Of a DNA stretch of 64,000 nt, positions 9,179-17,971 are shown piece by piece. A program made the translations under genes and the position numbers. The DNA is from Urinicoccus timonensis. GTDB lineage: Bacteria; Bacillota; Clostridia; Tissierellales; Peptoniphilaceae. The notes beneath the pieces are model-generated. The model was not told where the DNA came from. It searched no databases and saw only the letters and a program-made list of their open reading frames with translations. Location: the NCBI RefSeq assembly GCF_900232945.1, contig NZ_OCTU01000001.1:130722-194721 (forward strand), read 5' to 3'. The number at the start of each line of letters is the position of its first letter. Positions within the stretch are counted from its first letter, which is position 1.

Positions 9179-10880
9179 AGAAATGTTAAAGCTGCTTACA
9201 AAAACCGGCAAGAGAGATTTGATTATATCAAGTGTATTCTTTGCCCTTTATGGACTAAGCTCCATAGCCATGATTGTTATCGTATTTTCTATACTGTTTC
9301 AGATATTTGATGGGACGAGTTTAGCAAGTTTATATAAAGGTTTTATTGCAATTGGGTTACTTGTAGTATTCAAAGGCATTTGTAATATGGTTGCAGATAT
9401 GAAAAAGCATAGTGCAGGTTTTGATATTGTTCAGCAAATCAGAGAACGCATGATTATTAAATTGAAAAAATTCAGTTTGGGATTTTATACCAATGAAAGA
9501 CTGGGAGAGATCAATACAATTTTACACAAAGATGTTGATAATATGTCTCTTGTTGTAGGACACATGTGGTCGAGAATGTTTGGCGATTTTTTGATAGGTG
9601 CAGTCGTATTTATCGGTCTTGCAAGTATTGATTTCAAACTTGCTATTCTAATGGCTGTATCTGTTCCGATTGCACTTGTCTTTCTATATCTGACAATTAA
9701 GCAATCTGAAAGAATAGAGAATCAGAATAATTCAGCACTTCTTGATATGGTTAGCTTATTTGTTGAATATGTTAGAGGAATACCTGTACTAAAGAGTTTT
9801 TCAAACAATAAAAGCTTGGATAATGAGCTTATGAACAAGACAAAAAAGTTTGGAGAAACAAGCAAAGTAGCTTCAAGATTCAAGGCAAAACAGCTATCTA
9901 TATTTGGGTTTTTACTGGATATTGGATATTTAGTTCTTTTAATTGCAGGAGCAATACTTGTTATAAAGGGAAGTCTTGATGTACTTAATTTTATTATCTT
10001 TGCAGTAATTTCAAAAGAGTTTTATAAGCCGTTCGCTTCTATGGAACAACACTATATGAACTATGTTTCGGCGGTAGATAGTTACGAAAGACTTTCAAGA
10101 ATTTTATATGCAGATGTAATCCCGGATAAAGTGAATGGAATTGTTCCGATGGATAATGATATAGCTTTTGAAAACATAGATTTTTCCTATGAAAAAGATG
10201 AATTTAAAATGGAAAAATTGAGCTTTTCTATTGCTGAAAAAACTATGACAGCCTTAGTTGGAGAATCAGGTAGTGGAAAGACTACTATAACCAACTTGCT
10301 TTTAAGATTTTATGATGTGCATAAAGGAAAAATTACCCTCGGAGGAACTGATATAAGGGATATTCCTTATGATGAGCTTTTAGATCGTATTAGTATTGTC
10401 ATGCAAAATGTTCAGTTGTTTGATAATACCATTGAAGAAAACATCAAGGTAGGTAAAAAAGGAGCAACGAAAGAAGAAATCATTGAAGCTGCAAAGAAAG
10501 CGAGGATACATGATTTCATTATGAGTTTACCAAAAGGTTATGAAACTGATATTGGAGAAAATGGTGGGATTTTATCAGGTGGACAGAGACAAAGAATATC
10601 TATTGCAAGAGCTTTTCTAAAGGATGCACCTATTTTAATTCTTGATGAAATGACAAGTAATGTTGATCCTGTAAATGAATCTTTGATACAAGATGCTATT
10701 ACAGAACTTGCAAAGAATAGAACTGTACTTGTAGTGGCTCATCATTTAAAAACCATTCAAAAAGCTGACCAAATTCTCGTATTTCAAAAAGGAAATTTAC
10801 TTGAAAAAGGAAAGCATGGGGAACTTCTTGAGAAAGATGGTTACTACACAAAATTATGGAAAGCTCAGTACGAGGTATAA
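9171..10880 (+). CDS. ABC half-transporter, permease-ATPase fusion (second of pair)
   Basis: 569 residues with the same architecture as its neighbour: six membrane helices over residues 15-290, then an ATPase with Walker A GESGSGKTT, signature LSGGQRQR, Walker B ILILDEM and H-loop VVAHHLKTI. All catalytic residues look intact in both halves, so neither site is visibly degenerate. The ATG lies inside the end of the previous gene after GAAAGAGG. It is followed after two bases by the EcfA-type gene. Physical continuity suggests the pair and the ECF transporter act on the same compound, perhaps uptake plus processing or efflux (inference). Confidence 0.88.
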   Translation: MFREMLKLLTKTGKRDLIISSVFFALYGLSSIAMIVIVFSILFQIFDGTSLASLYKGFIAIGLLVVFKGICNMVADMKKHSAGFDIVQQIRERMIIKLKKFSLGFYTNERLGEINTILHKDVDNMSLVVGHMWSRMFGDFLIGAVVFIGLASIDFKLAILMAVSVPIALVFLYLTIKQSERIENQNNSALLDMVSLFVEYVRGIPVLKSFSNNKSLDNELMNKTKKFGETSKVASRFKAKQLSIFGFLLDIGYLVLLIAGAILVIKGSLDVLNFIIFAVISKEFYKPFASMEQHYMNYVSAVDSYERLSRILYADVIPDKVNGIVPMDNDIAFENIDFSYEKDEFKMEKLSFSIAEKTMTALVGESGSGKTTITNLLLRFYDVHKGKITLGGTDIRDIPYDELLDRISIVMQNVQLFDNTIEENIKVGKKGATKEEIIEAAKKARIHDFIMSLPKGYETDIGENGGILSGGQRQRISIARAFLKDAPILILDEMTSNVDPVNESLIQDAITELAKNRTVLVVAHHLKTIQKADQILVFQKGNLLEKGKHGELLEKDGYYTKLWKAQYEV

Positions 10881-10882
10881 TC

Positions 10883-12400
10883 ATGATTTTGTTAAAAAAT
10901 GTTTATTATGAATGGGAAGATGGACGAACTGCTTTAAAAAATGTCAATCTTGAAATTAGAAAAGGTGAATTTGTTTTAATTTCAGGGAAAAGTGGAAGTG
11001 GTAAAAGTACTCTTGGAAGTGTGATGAATGGTCTTATTCCACATTATTACAAAGGCAAAATGAAAGGGGAAGCCTTTGCGTCCGGAAAAGATATAAGCAA
11101 ATTATCGCTTCATGAAATAGGGCATATTGTAGGGACTGTATTTCAAGATCCAAGAAGTCAATTTTTTACGACAACGACAGATGAAGAAATAGCTTTTGGG
11201 CTTCAAACCATTTGCAAATCAAGAGATGAAATAAAACAGAGAGTAGAAGAAGTATATGCAGAACTGGATATTGAGGAACTGAAAGGAAAATCTGTTTTTG
11301 AATTATCAAGCGGACAGAAACAAAAGATAGCTATTGCAAGTATCTATGCGATGAATCCGAAAGTTTTAATTTTAGATGAACCTTCAGCAAATTTGGATAT
11401 GAAAGCAACATTTGACCTATTTTTAATTTTGGAAAAATTAAAGAAAAAAGGAACAACAGTTGTTCTAATTGAACATCGTTTGTACTATGTAAAATCTTTA
11501 TTTGACCGTTTTCTTTTGGTGAAAGATGGAGAAATTGCACTGGACTTGAGTCGGGAAGAAGTTATTCATCTTGAAGGGGAGTTTTGGGATGAGAATGGAC
11601 TAAGAACTCTTGAATTAGAAGAATATAGGATAAGTGAGAAGAAAGACTCATATCAATTAAATGATGAAAGTATAAACGGAAAAGGCTTGAGATTTTGCTA
11701 TCCGAATGTAGCTAAGGATGGAAAGAAGCAAAAACAGTACATTTTAAATCATCTTGATTTCAATATGGAGTGTGGAAAAGCCATTGGTCTTATAGGCTTA
11801 AATGGTACCGGGAAAACCACCTTTGCAAGAGTGATTTCAGGACTTGAGAAGATAAAAGAGGGAACAATATGGGCTGGAAAAGATAAGTCGCTTAATCATA
11901 AAGATTTAATGGATATGTCATATTTTGTCTTTCAAGATTCAGACTATCAGTTGTTTTCGGAAAGTGTACTTGATGAAATGCTACTTGGTATTTCAAGTAA
12001 AGATAAAAAAGAAAATACTCAAAAGGCAAAGTCTATTTTGAGTGTACTTGGCTTAGACAAATACATTGATAAGCATCCGTTTGCTTTATCAAGAGGAGAA
12101 AAACAAAGACTGACAATAGCTTGTGGAATGATGAAACAGGCAAAAGTTTTTATCTATGATGAACCAACATCAGGTTGTGATAAAGACTCAATGCTTTCGG
12201 TGGCAAAATTGATTGAAGAACAATTAAAAAATGGGACAACAGTCTTGGTAATAAGTCATGATTTTGAGTTTTTAGCAAACACAGTAAGCGATCTGTGGGT
12301 AATGGGAGATGGAAAAATAGAAACTGTTTTAGATATGAGTGAAAGTAACAAATTTCTCATATTAGACAAGATGAGAGGAGGTAGAGAACTTGATAGATAG
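10883..12400 (+). CDS. ECF transporter duplicated ATPase (EcfA-type)
   Basis: 505-residue protein with two fused ATP-binding domains, the energizing subunit of an energy-coupling-factor importer. Domain 1 has Walker A GKSGSGKST, signature LSSGQKQK and Walker B VLILDEPS. Domain 2 has GLNGTGKTT, LSRGEKQR and VFIYDEPTSG, with H-loops LIEHRL and VISHDF. I place the start at ATG 10883 because GAGG lies about eight bases before it and the previous gene stops at 10880. It overlaps the EcfT gene by 11 bases. A single protein with both ATPases, rather than separate EcfA1/EcfA2, is typical of the MptD-associated group. Confidence 0.88.
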   Translation: MILLKNVYYEWEDGRTALKNVNLEIRKGEFVLISGKSGSGKSTLGSVMNGLIPHYYKGKMKGEAFASGKDISKLSLHEIGHIVGTVFQDPRSQFFTTTTDEEIAFGLQTICKSRDEIKQRVEEVYAELDIEELKGKSVFELSSGQKQKIAIASIYAMNPKVLILDEPSANLDMKATFDLFLILEKLKKKGTTVVLIEHRLYYVKSLFDRFLLVKDGEIALDLSREEVIHLEGEFWDENGLRTLELEEYRISEKKDSYQLNDESINGKGLRFCYPNVAKDGKKQKQYILNHLDFNMECGKAIGLIGLNGTGKTTFARVISGLEKIKEGTIWAGKDKSLNHKDLMDMSYFVFQDSDYQLFSESVLDEMLLGISSKDKKENTQKAKSILSVLGLDKYIDKHPFALSRGEKQRLTIACGMMKQAKVFIYDEPTSGCDKDSMLSVAKLIEEQLKNGTTVLVISHDFEFLANTVSDLWVMGDGKIETVLDMSESNKFLILDKMRGGRELDR

Positions 12401-13094
12401 AAAAACAGTCGATCCGAGAATAAAACTTATTCTACTTCCAATTGCCTCCTTTACCAGCTTTTTTATAAGCGATACAATCCTACTTTTCGGACTGATTGTC
12501 TTTGCCTTTTTTCTGTATGTATACAGTAGTATGTGGAAAAGAGCATTACGCTTTATTTTGTTTTTTGTGCTTTTATACTGCATAGAGTTAGGGCTTGGAA
12601 AGTTTCGTGAAGCAAGTATCGTATTTGCAATATATATGTTTATTTACTTTGCATCAAGGATGACCTTAATTGCTATGTTTGGTGGATATATAACAAAGAC
12701 TACAAGTGTAAGTGAAATGCTTGAAGCATTAAATAGAATGAAAGTACCAAGAAGCATTGGTATACCTTTTAGTGTTTTGCTTAGGTTTGTACCAACTATA
12801 AGAATAGAACTCAAGGCATTAAAAGAGAATATGAAGATTCGAGGAATCGTAACAAGTAGATTTTTCCCGTTGCTACATCCATTTAAATATATTGAATATA
12901 CGCTTGTTCCACTTTTAATGAGGATGATTAAGATTTCAGATGAACTGTCAGCTTCAGCACTCATTAGAGGACTTGATAGTGATGAGAACAGGGTTACATT
13001 GACAAAATTGAGGTTTAGATGGGCGGATTTGTTGATTGGACTATTAGGAGCTTTGATGATTGCTCTTGTGATAGTAATACAGAAAATTTATTAG
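12390..13094 (+). CDS. ECF transporter transmembrane subunit (EcfT-type)
   Basis: 234 residues with five or more membrane segments (clear ones near 13-45, 50-66, 75-95 and 208-230). A coupling region holds the ARG-like motif ALIRGLD near residue 190, the part that contacts the ATPases in EcfT proteins. It begins with TTG at 12390, supported by GAGGAGGT seven bases upstream, and overlaps the EcfA gene. It should form the scaffold joining the ATPases to the substrate-binding subunit encoded next. Confidence 0.83.
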   Translation: MIDRKTVDPRIKLILLPIASFTSFFISDTILLFGLIVFAFFLYVYSSMWKRALRFILFFVLLYCIELGLGKFREASIVFAIYMFIYFASRMTLIAMFGGYITKTTSVSEMLEALNRMKVPRSIGIPFSVLLRFVPTIRIELKALKENMKIRGIVTSRFFPLLHPFKYIEYTLVPLLMRMIKISDELSASALIRGLDSDENRVTLTKLRFRWADLLIGLLGALMIALVIVIQKIY

Positions 13095-13104
13095 GAGGAC
13101 TTTT

Positions 13105-13689
13105 ATGAAAAACAAATTAAATGGTCGTGATTTTATTACAATCGGAATCTTTAATGCAATTGGAATTGTCATATACATGGTGGTTGCATTTGCTATGGCA
13201 ACAACAGTGATTGGAGGATTTATTGCTTCAGGAGTTAGCTTTATGGTAGCTGCTACCGTTTATATACTTATGGCTTTGAAAGTTAAAAAGAAGGGCGTAT
13301 TTACAATATCAGGAACGCTTCTTGGTTTAATTGCATTGTCAGGAGGACATTTGCCTCATGCAGTCTTTGCTGTAATCGGTGGAATTATATGTGATTTGAT
13401 TATAGGAAATTATGAGAGCAAGGGACGAATGATTATTGGATATGGGATATTTGCATTAGCAGATTTTTTAGGAACAGTAATTCCTGTGATTTTATTCGGG
13501 ACAGCTTCTTTTGTGGAAAGAGCATCAAAATGGAAAATGAGCGAAGCACAAATAAATGAAGCATTATCTTATTTCAAAGTTTCGTGGGCAGTAGGATTTG
13601 GCTTGATAACTTTTGTTCTTGCTTGCATAGGAGCATTCGTTGCAACAAAGATACTCAAAAAGCATTTTGAAAAAGCAGGAGTGATTTAA
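13105..13689 (+). CDS. MptD-family ECF substrate-binding subunit
   Basis: 194-residue, very hydrophobic protein with about six membrane helices. It starts KLNGRDFITIGIFNAIG, the characteristic beginning of the MptD-family putative S component. It lies ten bases after the EcfT gene with AGGAGG before ATG. S components decide which vitamin, metal or cofactor is imported, and the ligand of this family is not established. It closes the cargo operon. Together with the YbtPQ-like ABC pair it suggests import of a complexed metal or a small cofactor, but that is a guess. Confidence 0.82.
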   Translation: MKNKLNGRDFITIGIFNAIGIVIYMVVAFAMATTVIGGFIASGVSFMVAATVYILMALKVKKKGVFTISGTLLGLIALSGGHLPHAVFAVIGGIICDLIIGNYESKGRMIIGYGIFALADFLGTVIPVILFGTASFVERASKWKMSEAQINEALSYFKVSWAVGFGLITFVLACIGAFVATKILKKHFEKAGVI

Positions 13690-13730
13690 TAATAAATTTA
13701 CTTAGGAGGGAAAATAATGGAGGGATAATT

Positions 13731-13838
13731 ATGTCAAAACTTATAGTTTCGGTTTTCACAGAACGATATAATTATCCTTTTTTATTCTTGGAATTGCTTA
13801 CACATAGCAATAATACTTTACCAGAAACAACAAAATAG
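13731..13838 (+). CDS. Possible 35-residue peptide after the ECF operon
   Basis: Short frame beginning ATG after GGAGGGAT and ending at TAG. The product starts MSKLIVSVFTERY and has no family I recognise. It may be the tail of a decayed gene or not translated at all. It is listed because the ribosome site is good and the gap between the ECF operon and the next hairpin is otherwise empty. Confidence 0.25.
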   Translation: MSKLIVSVFTERYNYPFLFLELLTHSNNTLPETTK

Positions 13839-13870
13839 AAAATTATATAAAACATTAGTTTTTAAGCCGA

Positions 13871-13910
13871 GAGGACTTTTTACGTCAAAGTGTAGAAGTC
13901 CTCCTTTTTT
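13871..13910 (+). terminator. Terminator after the ECF operon, before the sigma-like gene
   Basis: GAGGACTT pairs with AAGTCCTC and is followed by seven Ts. It ends the cargo operon. It also sits about 30 bases before the AGGAGG of the sigma-like gene, repeating the hairpin-then-ribosome-site layout seen elsewhere. Confidence 0.75.
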
Positions 13911-13954
13911 ATTCTCAAAACCAAAACAGAGAACTTAAAAAGGAGGATGACTAA

Positions 13955-14371
13955 GTGGCAAAGAAAGAATATTACCTTTATGTAAAAGGCAAAGCCGTAC
14001 CTGTAAGTGAAGAAGTCTACAAAGCCTATTGGAAGATAACAGAGCATGAAAAGTATCTCCAAAGAAAAGATTGGAAGCATAATGTAATACCATTTTCGGC
14101 ACTGGATCATGATGGACACTTTGTAGATAACATCATAGATGAAAAGATAGACTTAGAAAAAATTGTAGAAGTAAAAATGCGAATTGAAGAACTTCATAGA
14201 GCATTAAATACTCTTTCAAAAGAAGAACGAGAGTTGATGGAAGCCATCTTCTACAAAGAAGAAAGTCTAAGGTCAATCAGCAGAAGAGAGAAAGTTACAC
14301 ATCAAGCAATCAGTGGGAGGAGGGATAGGATTTTAGAAAAACTGAGAAAGATTTTAGAAGATAAAATCTAA
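13955..14371 (+). CDS. Sigma-70 region 4-like regulator
   Basis: 138 residues starting at GTG with AGGAGG eight bases upstream. The C-terminal half carries a sigma region 4-type helix-turn-helix: LSKEERELMEAIFYKEES near residues 88-105, then a RREKVTHQAISGRRDRI recognition helix. The N-terminal half (KKEYYLYVKGKAVPVSEEVYKAY) is the form found in small ICE sigma-like proteins, which lack a full region 2. It probably regulates element genes rather than acting as a complete sigma factor. It lies alone between two hairpins. Confidence 0.8.
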   Translation: MAKKEYYLYVKGKAVPVSEEVYKAYWKITEHEKYLQRKDWKHNVIPFSALDHDGHFVDNIIDEKIDLEKIVEVKMRIEELHRALNTLSKEERELMEAIFYKEESLRSISRREKVTHQAISGRRDRILEKLRKILEDKI

Positions 14372-14378
14372 AAACTTG

Positions 14379-14415
14379 GAAAGGTTAAGTGTCAAAAAAA
14401 GGTGCTTAACCTTTC
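14379..14415 (+). terminator. Terminator between the sigma-like and DUF3847 genes
   Basis: GAAAGGTTAAG pairs with CTTAACCTTTC over a loop containing a run of A, followed by TTTAT. It is followed by the CGGAGG of the DUF3847 gene about 27 bases on. Confidence 0.7.
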
Positions 14416-14455
14416 TTTATGGAAACAAGCAGATACCAAAACGGAGGAATGAAAA

Positions 14456-14785
14456 ATGAAGAAAGAAAACACATTACAGGAAGTACAGGAACAAATTTCT
14501 GAACTTCAGCAAGAAAGAGAAAAGTGCGATGTGAAGCTGAAACAATTACAAAATCAAGGCAAGAAATTAGAAAAACTTGCAAACGAAAAGGAACGAAAAA
14601 GAAGAAATCATAGGCTCATACAAAGAGGCTTGATAGTAGAAAGAGTCATTAAAAATCCTATCATGTTTACTAACGATGAGATAGAAGAATTACTTAAAGT
14701 TGCTACTCACACAAAAGAATACAGACAAGCCTATGAAGAAATGATAAATGGGAAAGATATGGAAGATGAAACAGAGATAGAGTAG
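14456..14785 (+). CDS. DUF3847-family small protein (mobilization accessory)
   Basis: 109 residues. The N-terminal half is a coiled coil (residues 5-50), followed by the conserved basic motif RKRRNHRLIQRGLIVERVI and a short helical end (NDEIEELLKVA). DUF3847 proteins are encoded just before MobA/MobL relaxase genes in many mobilizable elements, as here, with the oriT between the two. It is likely a relaxosome accessory protein binding near oriT. IME2 carries a homologue in the same place (30721-31011). Confidence 0.8.
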   Translation: MKKENTLQEVQEQISELQQEREKCDVKLKQLQNQGKKLEKLANEKERKRRNHRLIQRGLIVERVIKNPIMFTNDEIEELLKVATHTKEYRQAYEEMINGKDMEDETEIE

Positions 14786-14799
14786 ATAAAATAAAAAAC

Positions 14800-14900
14800 C
14801 ATAGTTTTTTCAGAAGCTCCCTGCAAGGGCAAAAAGCTTCGCAGAACGCAAAGCACCCTTTAGGGTGTATAATTGCGCCCTTAGAAAAACTAAGGGATTT
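14800..14900 (+). other. oriT: oriT of IME1 (MOBQ-like nic region)
   Basis: CACCCT/AGGGTG forms a hairpin (14854-14867), followed by ATAATTGCGCCCTTAG (14869-14884) and a second inverted repeat CCCTTAG/CTAAGGG (14878-14896). TGCGCCCTTA closely resembles the nick region of the MOBQ/pIP501-type oriT (TAAGTGCGCCCTTA). It lies between the DUF3847 and relaxase genes. About 85 bp here is near-identical to the reverse strand of 31021-31125 in IME2. The exact nick is not determined. Confidence 0.8.
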
Positions 14901-15030
14901 TAGCAAGTCTTTAAAAATCCAAAACTTAATAAAAACATACGGATAAAGTAGATAGGAAAAGATACAAAAAATAACCTGTCTGCTTTTTCCTTTACCTGAA
15001 AACAAACAAAAAAATGAAAGGAGCTTAAAA

Positions 15031-16683
15031 GTGGCAGAAACATTTCACTTTAATATTTCCATGATAAGCAGAGGAAAAAGTAAATCGGCAGTTGCAAGTG
15101 CAGCATATATCTCTTGTGAGAAAATCAAAAATGAATGGGACGGAGAAGTTCACGATTACCATAATAAAAAGGGACTTTTACATTCAGAAATCTTCTTGCC
15201 GGAGAATGTTCCCATAGCATTAAAAGATAGAACTACATTATGGAACAGCGTTGAACTAAATGAGAAAGCAAGCAATGCACAGCTTGCAAGAAATTTTATC
15301 ATTGCTCTACCAAAAGAATTATCCTTTGAAGAAAACAAGAAACTCATTACCGACTTCATACAAGAACATTTTGTATCAAAAGGAATGATAGCAGACCTTG
15401 CAATTCATGATGAAAGTGATGAAGAAAATAACAATATCCATGCACATATTATGACTACTCTTAGACCGATTAATAAAAAAGGAGAGTGGCTGGCAAAAAG
15501 CAAAAAAGAATATGTTCTTGATGAAAAGAGAGAAAAGATAAAACTAAAAAGTGGTAATTACAAAACAAGAAAAGTAGAGCTGACAGACTGGAACGATAAA
15601 GGCAACGCAGAGAAATGGAGAAAGAATTTTGCAAGCCTTTGTAATCAGTATTTAGAAAAAAATCATCAGGAAAAGAGAGTGGATCATCGTTCCTACAAAA
15701 GACAAGGGATAGAAGAAATCCCAACCATTCACATGGGAGCAAGTGCCAGTGCCTTAGAGAAAAAAGGAATCGAAACCGACAAAGGAAATATCAATAGAGA
15801 AATCAAAAAGCATAACTCTTTAGTAAAAGCCATCAAGAACAAGATAAAAGAAATCACCTCTTGGATAGACTCTTTACTTGGAAATCTGCAAGCAAAATAC
15901 GATGAGTATAAACAGACCAAGAAAGATGAACTGGAGAACAAAGCGGAACTCTTTAACCTCTATGAGTATATTTCTATCTACAACGAGATACAGGGAGAAA
16001 AAACAAAAAATTTATCCTACTACGGACAGATAAAAAAGGGAAATGCAGACCTAAAGAGATTTGTAAAAGCAATCTACTATTTGAAAGATAATCATCTTCA
16101 AACCATAGCAGACCTACAAGGAAAAGTCTTTGAACTGGCAAAGCAAAGTAAAAAGATAAGTGGTGATATTCAAGATAAAACACAAAGAATAAAAGACCTA
16201 AATCAATGTGTAAGCTGCATAGACGCTATCAGAGAAAACAAAGAAGTCTATCAGGAATACAAAAGCAAGACACTATTCAAAGACAGTTTTTACAATTCCC
16301 ATAAAAAAGAAATAGACAGATACCAAAGAGCAAGAAAGATCATAGAAAAATTTACTGGAACATCAGCTATAAAGTCGAGTGATTGGCAGAAAGAAATATC
16401 AAGCCTTGAAAATCAGATACAAGAGCTAACCAAAGATAAAGCTAAAGTTCAAGACGAATTTAAGCAGATAGACCATATCAAATATGCAGTAAAGATTGTC
16501 AATGAAGAGTATGGAATAGACCTAAGCATAGAGATAGACAAGGCAATTAAGAGAGGAGATAAACCAAGTGTGATTGCACAACTGAAAAAATTCCAAGAGC
16601 AAGAGGAAATAAAGGGGCAGTACAAACAAAAAGCCAAGGAAAAGGCTAAAGAAAATTATAAAAATAAAGGGGAGGAAAGATAA
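15031..16683 (+). CDS. mobL: MobA/MobL-type relaxase of IME1
   Basis: 550 residues beginning at GTG after AAAGGAG. The relaxase domain occupies about 1-235. It begins FHFNISMISRGKSKSAVASAAY (here split only for description: FHFNISMISRGK and KSAVASAAY), with a metal-binding cluster NIHAHIM near residue 137 and KVELTDWNDKGN near 185. The rest is a long coiled-coil region (250-500) with a conserved GIDLSIEIDKAIKRGDKPSVIAQLKK end. It would nick oriT just upstream and pilot the strand through the host ICE's T4SS. It abuts the initiator gene (two bases), so mobilization and replication genes form one operon. Confidence 0.88.
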   Translation: MAETFHFNISMISRGKSKSAVASAAYISCEKIKNEWDGEVHDYHNKKGLLHSEIFLPENVPIALKDRTTLWNSVELNEKASNAQLARNFIIALPKELSFEENKKLITDFIQEHFVSKGMIADLAIHDESDEENNNIHAHIMTTLRPINKKGEWLAKSKKEYVLDEKREKIKLKSGNYKTRKVELTDWNDKGNAEKWRKNFASLCNQYLEKNHQEKRVDHRSYKRQGIEEIPTIHMGASASALEKKGIETDKGNINREIKKHNSLVKAIKNKIKEITSWIDSLLGNLQAKYDEYKQTKKDELENKAELFNLYEYISIYNEIQGEKTKNLSYYGQIKKGNADLKRFVKAIYYLKDNHLQTIADLQGKVFELAKQSKKISGDIQDKTQRIKDLNQCVSCIDAIRENKEVYQEYKSKTLFKDSFYNSHKKEIDRYQRARKIIEKFTGTSAIKSSDWQKEISSLENQIQELTKDKAKVQDEFKQIDHIKYAVKIVNEEYGIDLSIEIDKAIKRGDKPSVIAQLKKFQEQEEIKGQYKQKAKEKAKENYKNKGEER

Positions 16684-16685
16684 AA

Positions 16686-17444
16686 ATGGCAGACAACAGA
16701 AGATACTATTGGTTAAAATTGAAAGAAGATTTTTTTACAGATAAGAGAATCAAAAGGCTAAGAAAAATATCAGGAGGAGATACCTATACAATCATTTACC
16801 TCAAATTGCTTTTGCTTAGCTTAAAAGATAGTGGGAAGCTGTATTATGACGGAGTAGAAACAGACTTTATCAAGGAGCTTGCATTAACGATTGATGAAAC
16901 GGAAGATGATGTAATGGTTACAGTAAATTATCTTGTAGCACAAGGATTGATGGAGATAATCACAGAAAATGACGAGTATTTTTTAACAGAAATCCCAAGT
17001 CTTATAGGTTCAGAAACAGCGTCTACAAGGCGTTCGAGGAAATCAAGAGGACAAAAAGCGTTGCAATGCAACACTGGTGCAACACCTTGCAACCTTTTGC
17101 AACAAAACTGCAACGGAGAGATAGAGATAGAGAAAGAGATAGATATAGATATAGAGTTAGAAAAAGAGGGGGAGAAAGAAAAAATATCCCCCTCCCTTTA
17201 TAGAGAATATAAAAATGTTTCCTTAACTGATGAAGAATATGGAAAATTAAAGGATAAAATGCAATGTCATAGGGATAAAATGATAGAGAAGCTGTCAACC
17301 TATATGCAAAGTACAGGAAGAAACTACAAAGACCATTATGCGACCTTGGTTCATTGGTATGAACAGGACAAAGGGAAATTAAAGGAAAACAGTAAATCAA
17401 AAGTATATACCTTTGAAGATTATGACAAGGGTGAACACTTGTAG
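16686..17444 (+). CDS. Phage replisome-organizer-type initiator of IME1
   Basis: 252 residues. The N-terminal phage_rep_org domain lies at about 6-120 (RRYYWLKLKEDFFTDKRIKRL, of which the first half RYYWLKLKEDFF is diagnostic). A low-complexity linker rich in Ile/Glu/Asp (about 145-175) follows. The C-terminal domain (about 185-240: LTDEEYGKLKDKM, then a DHYATLVHWYEQD motif) is the one also found in the ICE RepA and the IME2 initiator. The linker DNA contains five phased TGCAAC repeats. The ATG follows GGGGAGGAAAG. It is thought to start replication of the circular IME1. Confidence 0.82.
   Translation: MADNRRYYWLKLKEDFFTDKRIKRLRKISGGDTYTIIYLKLLLLSLKDSGKLYYDGVETDFIKELALTIDETEDDVMVTVNYLVAQGLMEIITENDEYFLTEIPSLIGSETASTRRSRKSRGQKALQCNTGATPCNLLQQNCNGEIEIEKEIDIDIELEKEGEKEKISPSLYREYKNVSLTDEEYGKLKDKMQCHRDKMIEKLSTYMQSTGRNYKDHYATLVHWYEQDKGKLKENSKSKVYTFEDYDKGEHL
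17067..17114 (+). repeat. Five helically phased TGCAAC repeats (candidate IME1 origin)
   Basis: TGCAAC starts at 17067, 17078, 17088, 17098 and 17109, intervals of 11, 10, 10 and 11 bp, which puts each copy on the same face of the helix. An AT-rich purine run (GAGATAGAGATAGAG type) follows at once, a possible unwinding element. The array lies inside the initiator gene linker. Confidence 0.65.
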
Positions 17445-17626
17445 ACCTCGTATAAGACGGTGGAAAGGCTTTTTAAGAGTGTTAATAATAAAATAGGTAT
17501 CAGATTATGGCTAATTGTAAAAACATCGTATAAGGGCTTAAATTTGTGGTATGGAAAAAATATCGTATTTATGATAAAATGATAATGATATGGTAATAAA
17601 CTCAGTTATAAGGAGAGGATATATAA

Positions 17627-17950
17627 ATGCGAATTCAATTTACTGTAACCGATGAAGAACTTGAAATTTTAACTAAAAAAGCAATAGAGGGAGGTTTCCC
17701 AAGCGTTACTGAATATTGTAAGTGTAGTAGTTTACAAGAAAATACAAGCTATGCTGACCTATATACTACCTTATTAAACAAAATTAGCTCTTTACCGAAA
17801 GGCAAAGAATTTGTTTTGAGAGAGTTAATCGCAACACCGCCGGCATTGATTGGCAGATGGTTTTATGAAAATGTAAATAAGAGACTTGTAAAAAATGTGG
17901 AACACATCGGAAAAGCTGAAGGTGGAGTAGAAAAATATAAAAGAATTTAG
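17627..17950 (+). CDS. DUF1413-type small protein
   Basis: 107 residues. It starts MRIQFTVTDEELEIL, a ribbon-helix-helix-like beginning. The C-terminal part GKEFVLRELIATPPALIGRWFYENV fits the DUF1413 pattern (short form: FVLRELI then GRWFYENV). AAGGAGAGG precedes the ATG. It is transcribed towards the ORF6N gene 21 bp later. The 180-bp gap before it has a repeated CTCGTATAAG/ATCGTATAAG sequence but no sure promoter. The family is widespread in mobile elements and has no known function; a DNA-binding regulator is plausible. Confidence 0.65.
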   Translation: MRIQFTVTDEELEILTKKAIEGGFPSVTEYCKCSSLQENTSYADLYTTLLNKISSLPKGKEFVLRELIATPPALIGRWFYENVNKRLVKNVEHIGKAEGGVEKYKRI

Positions 17951-17971
17951 ATAATGTTGGAGGTGCATTTC

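Noticed and set aside
7439..10880. ABC pair as a defined tetracycline or multidrug resistance pump
   Set aside because: Architecture fits several exporter-fold families and the ECF neighbours favour uptake. No residue pattern I know assigns a drug.
17023..17400. Minus-strand open frame with a Leu-Ser run
   Set aside because: The run is the antisense of the GAGATA-type repeat in the initiator linker. There is no start signal and no family resemblance.
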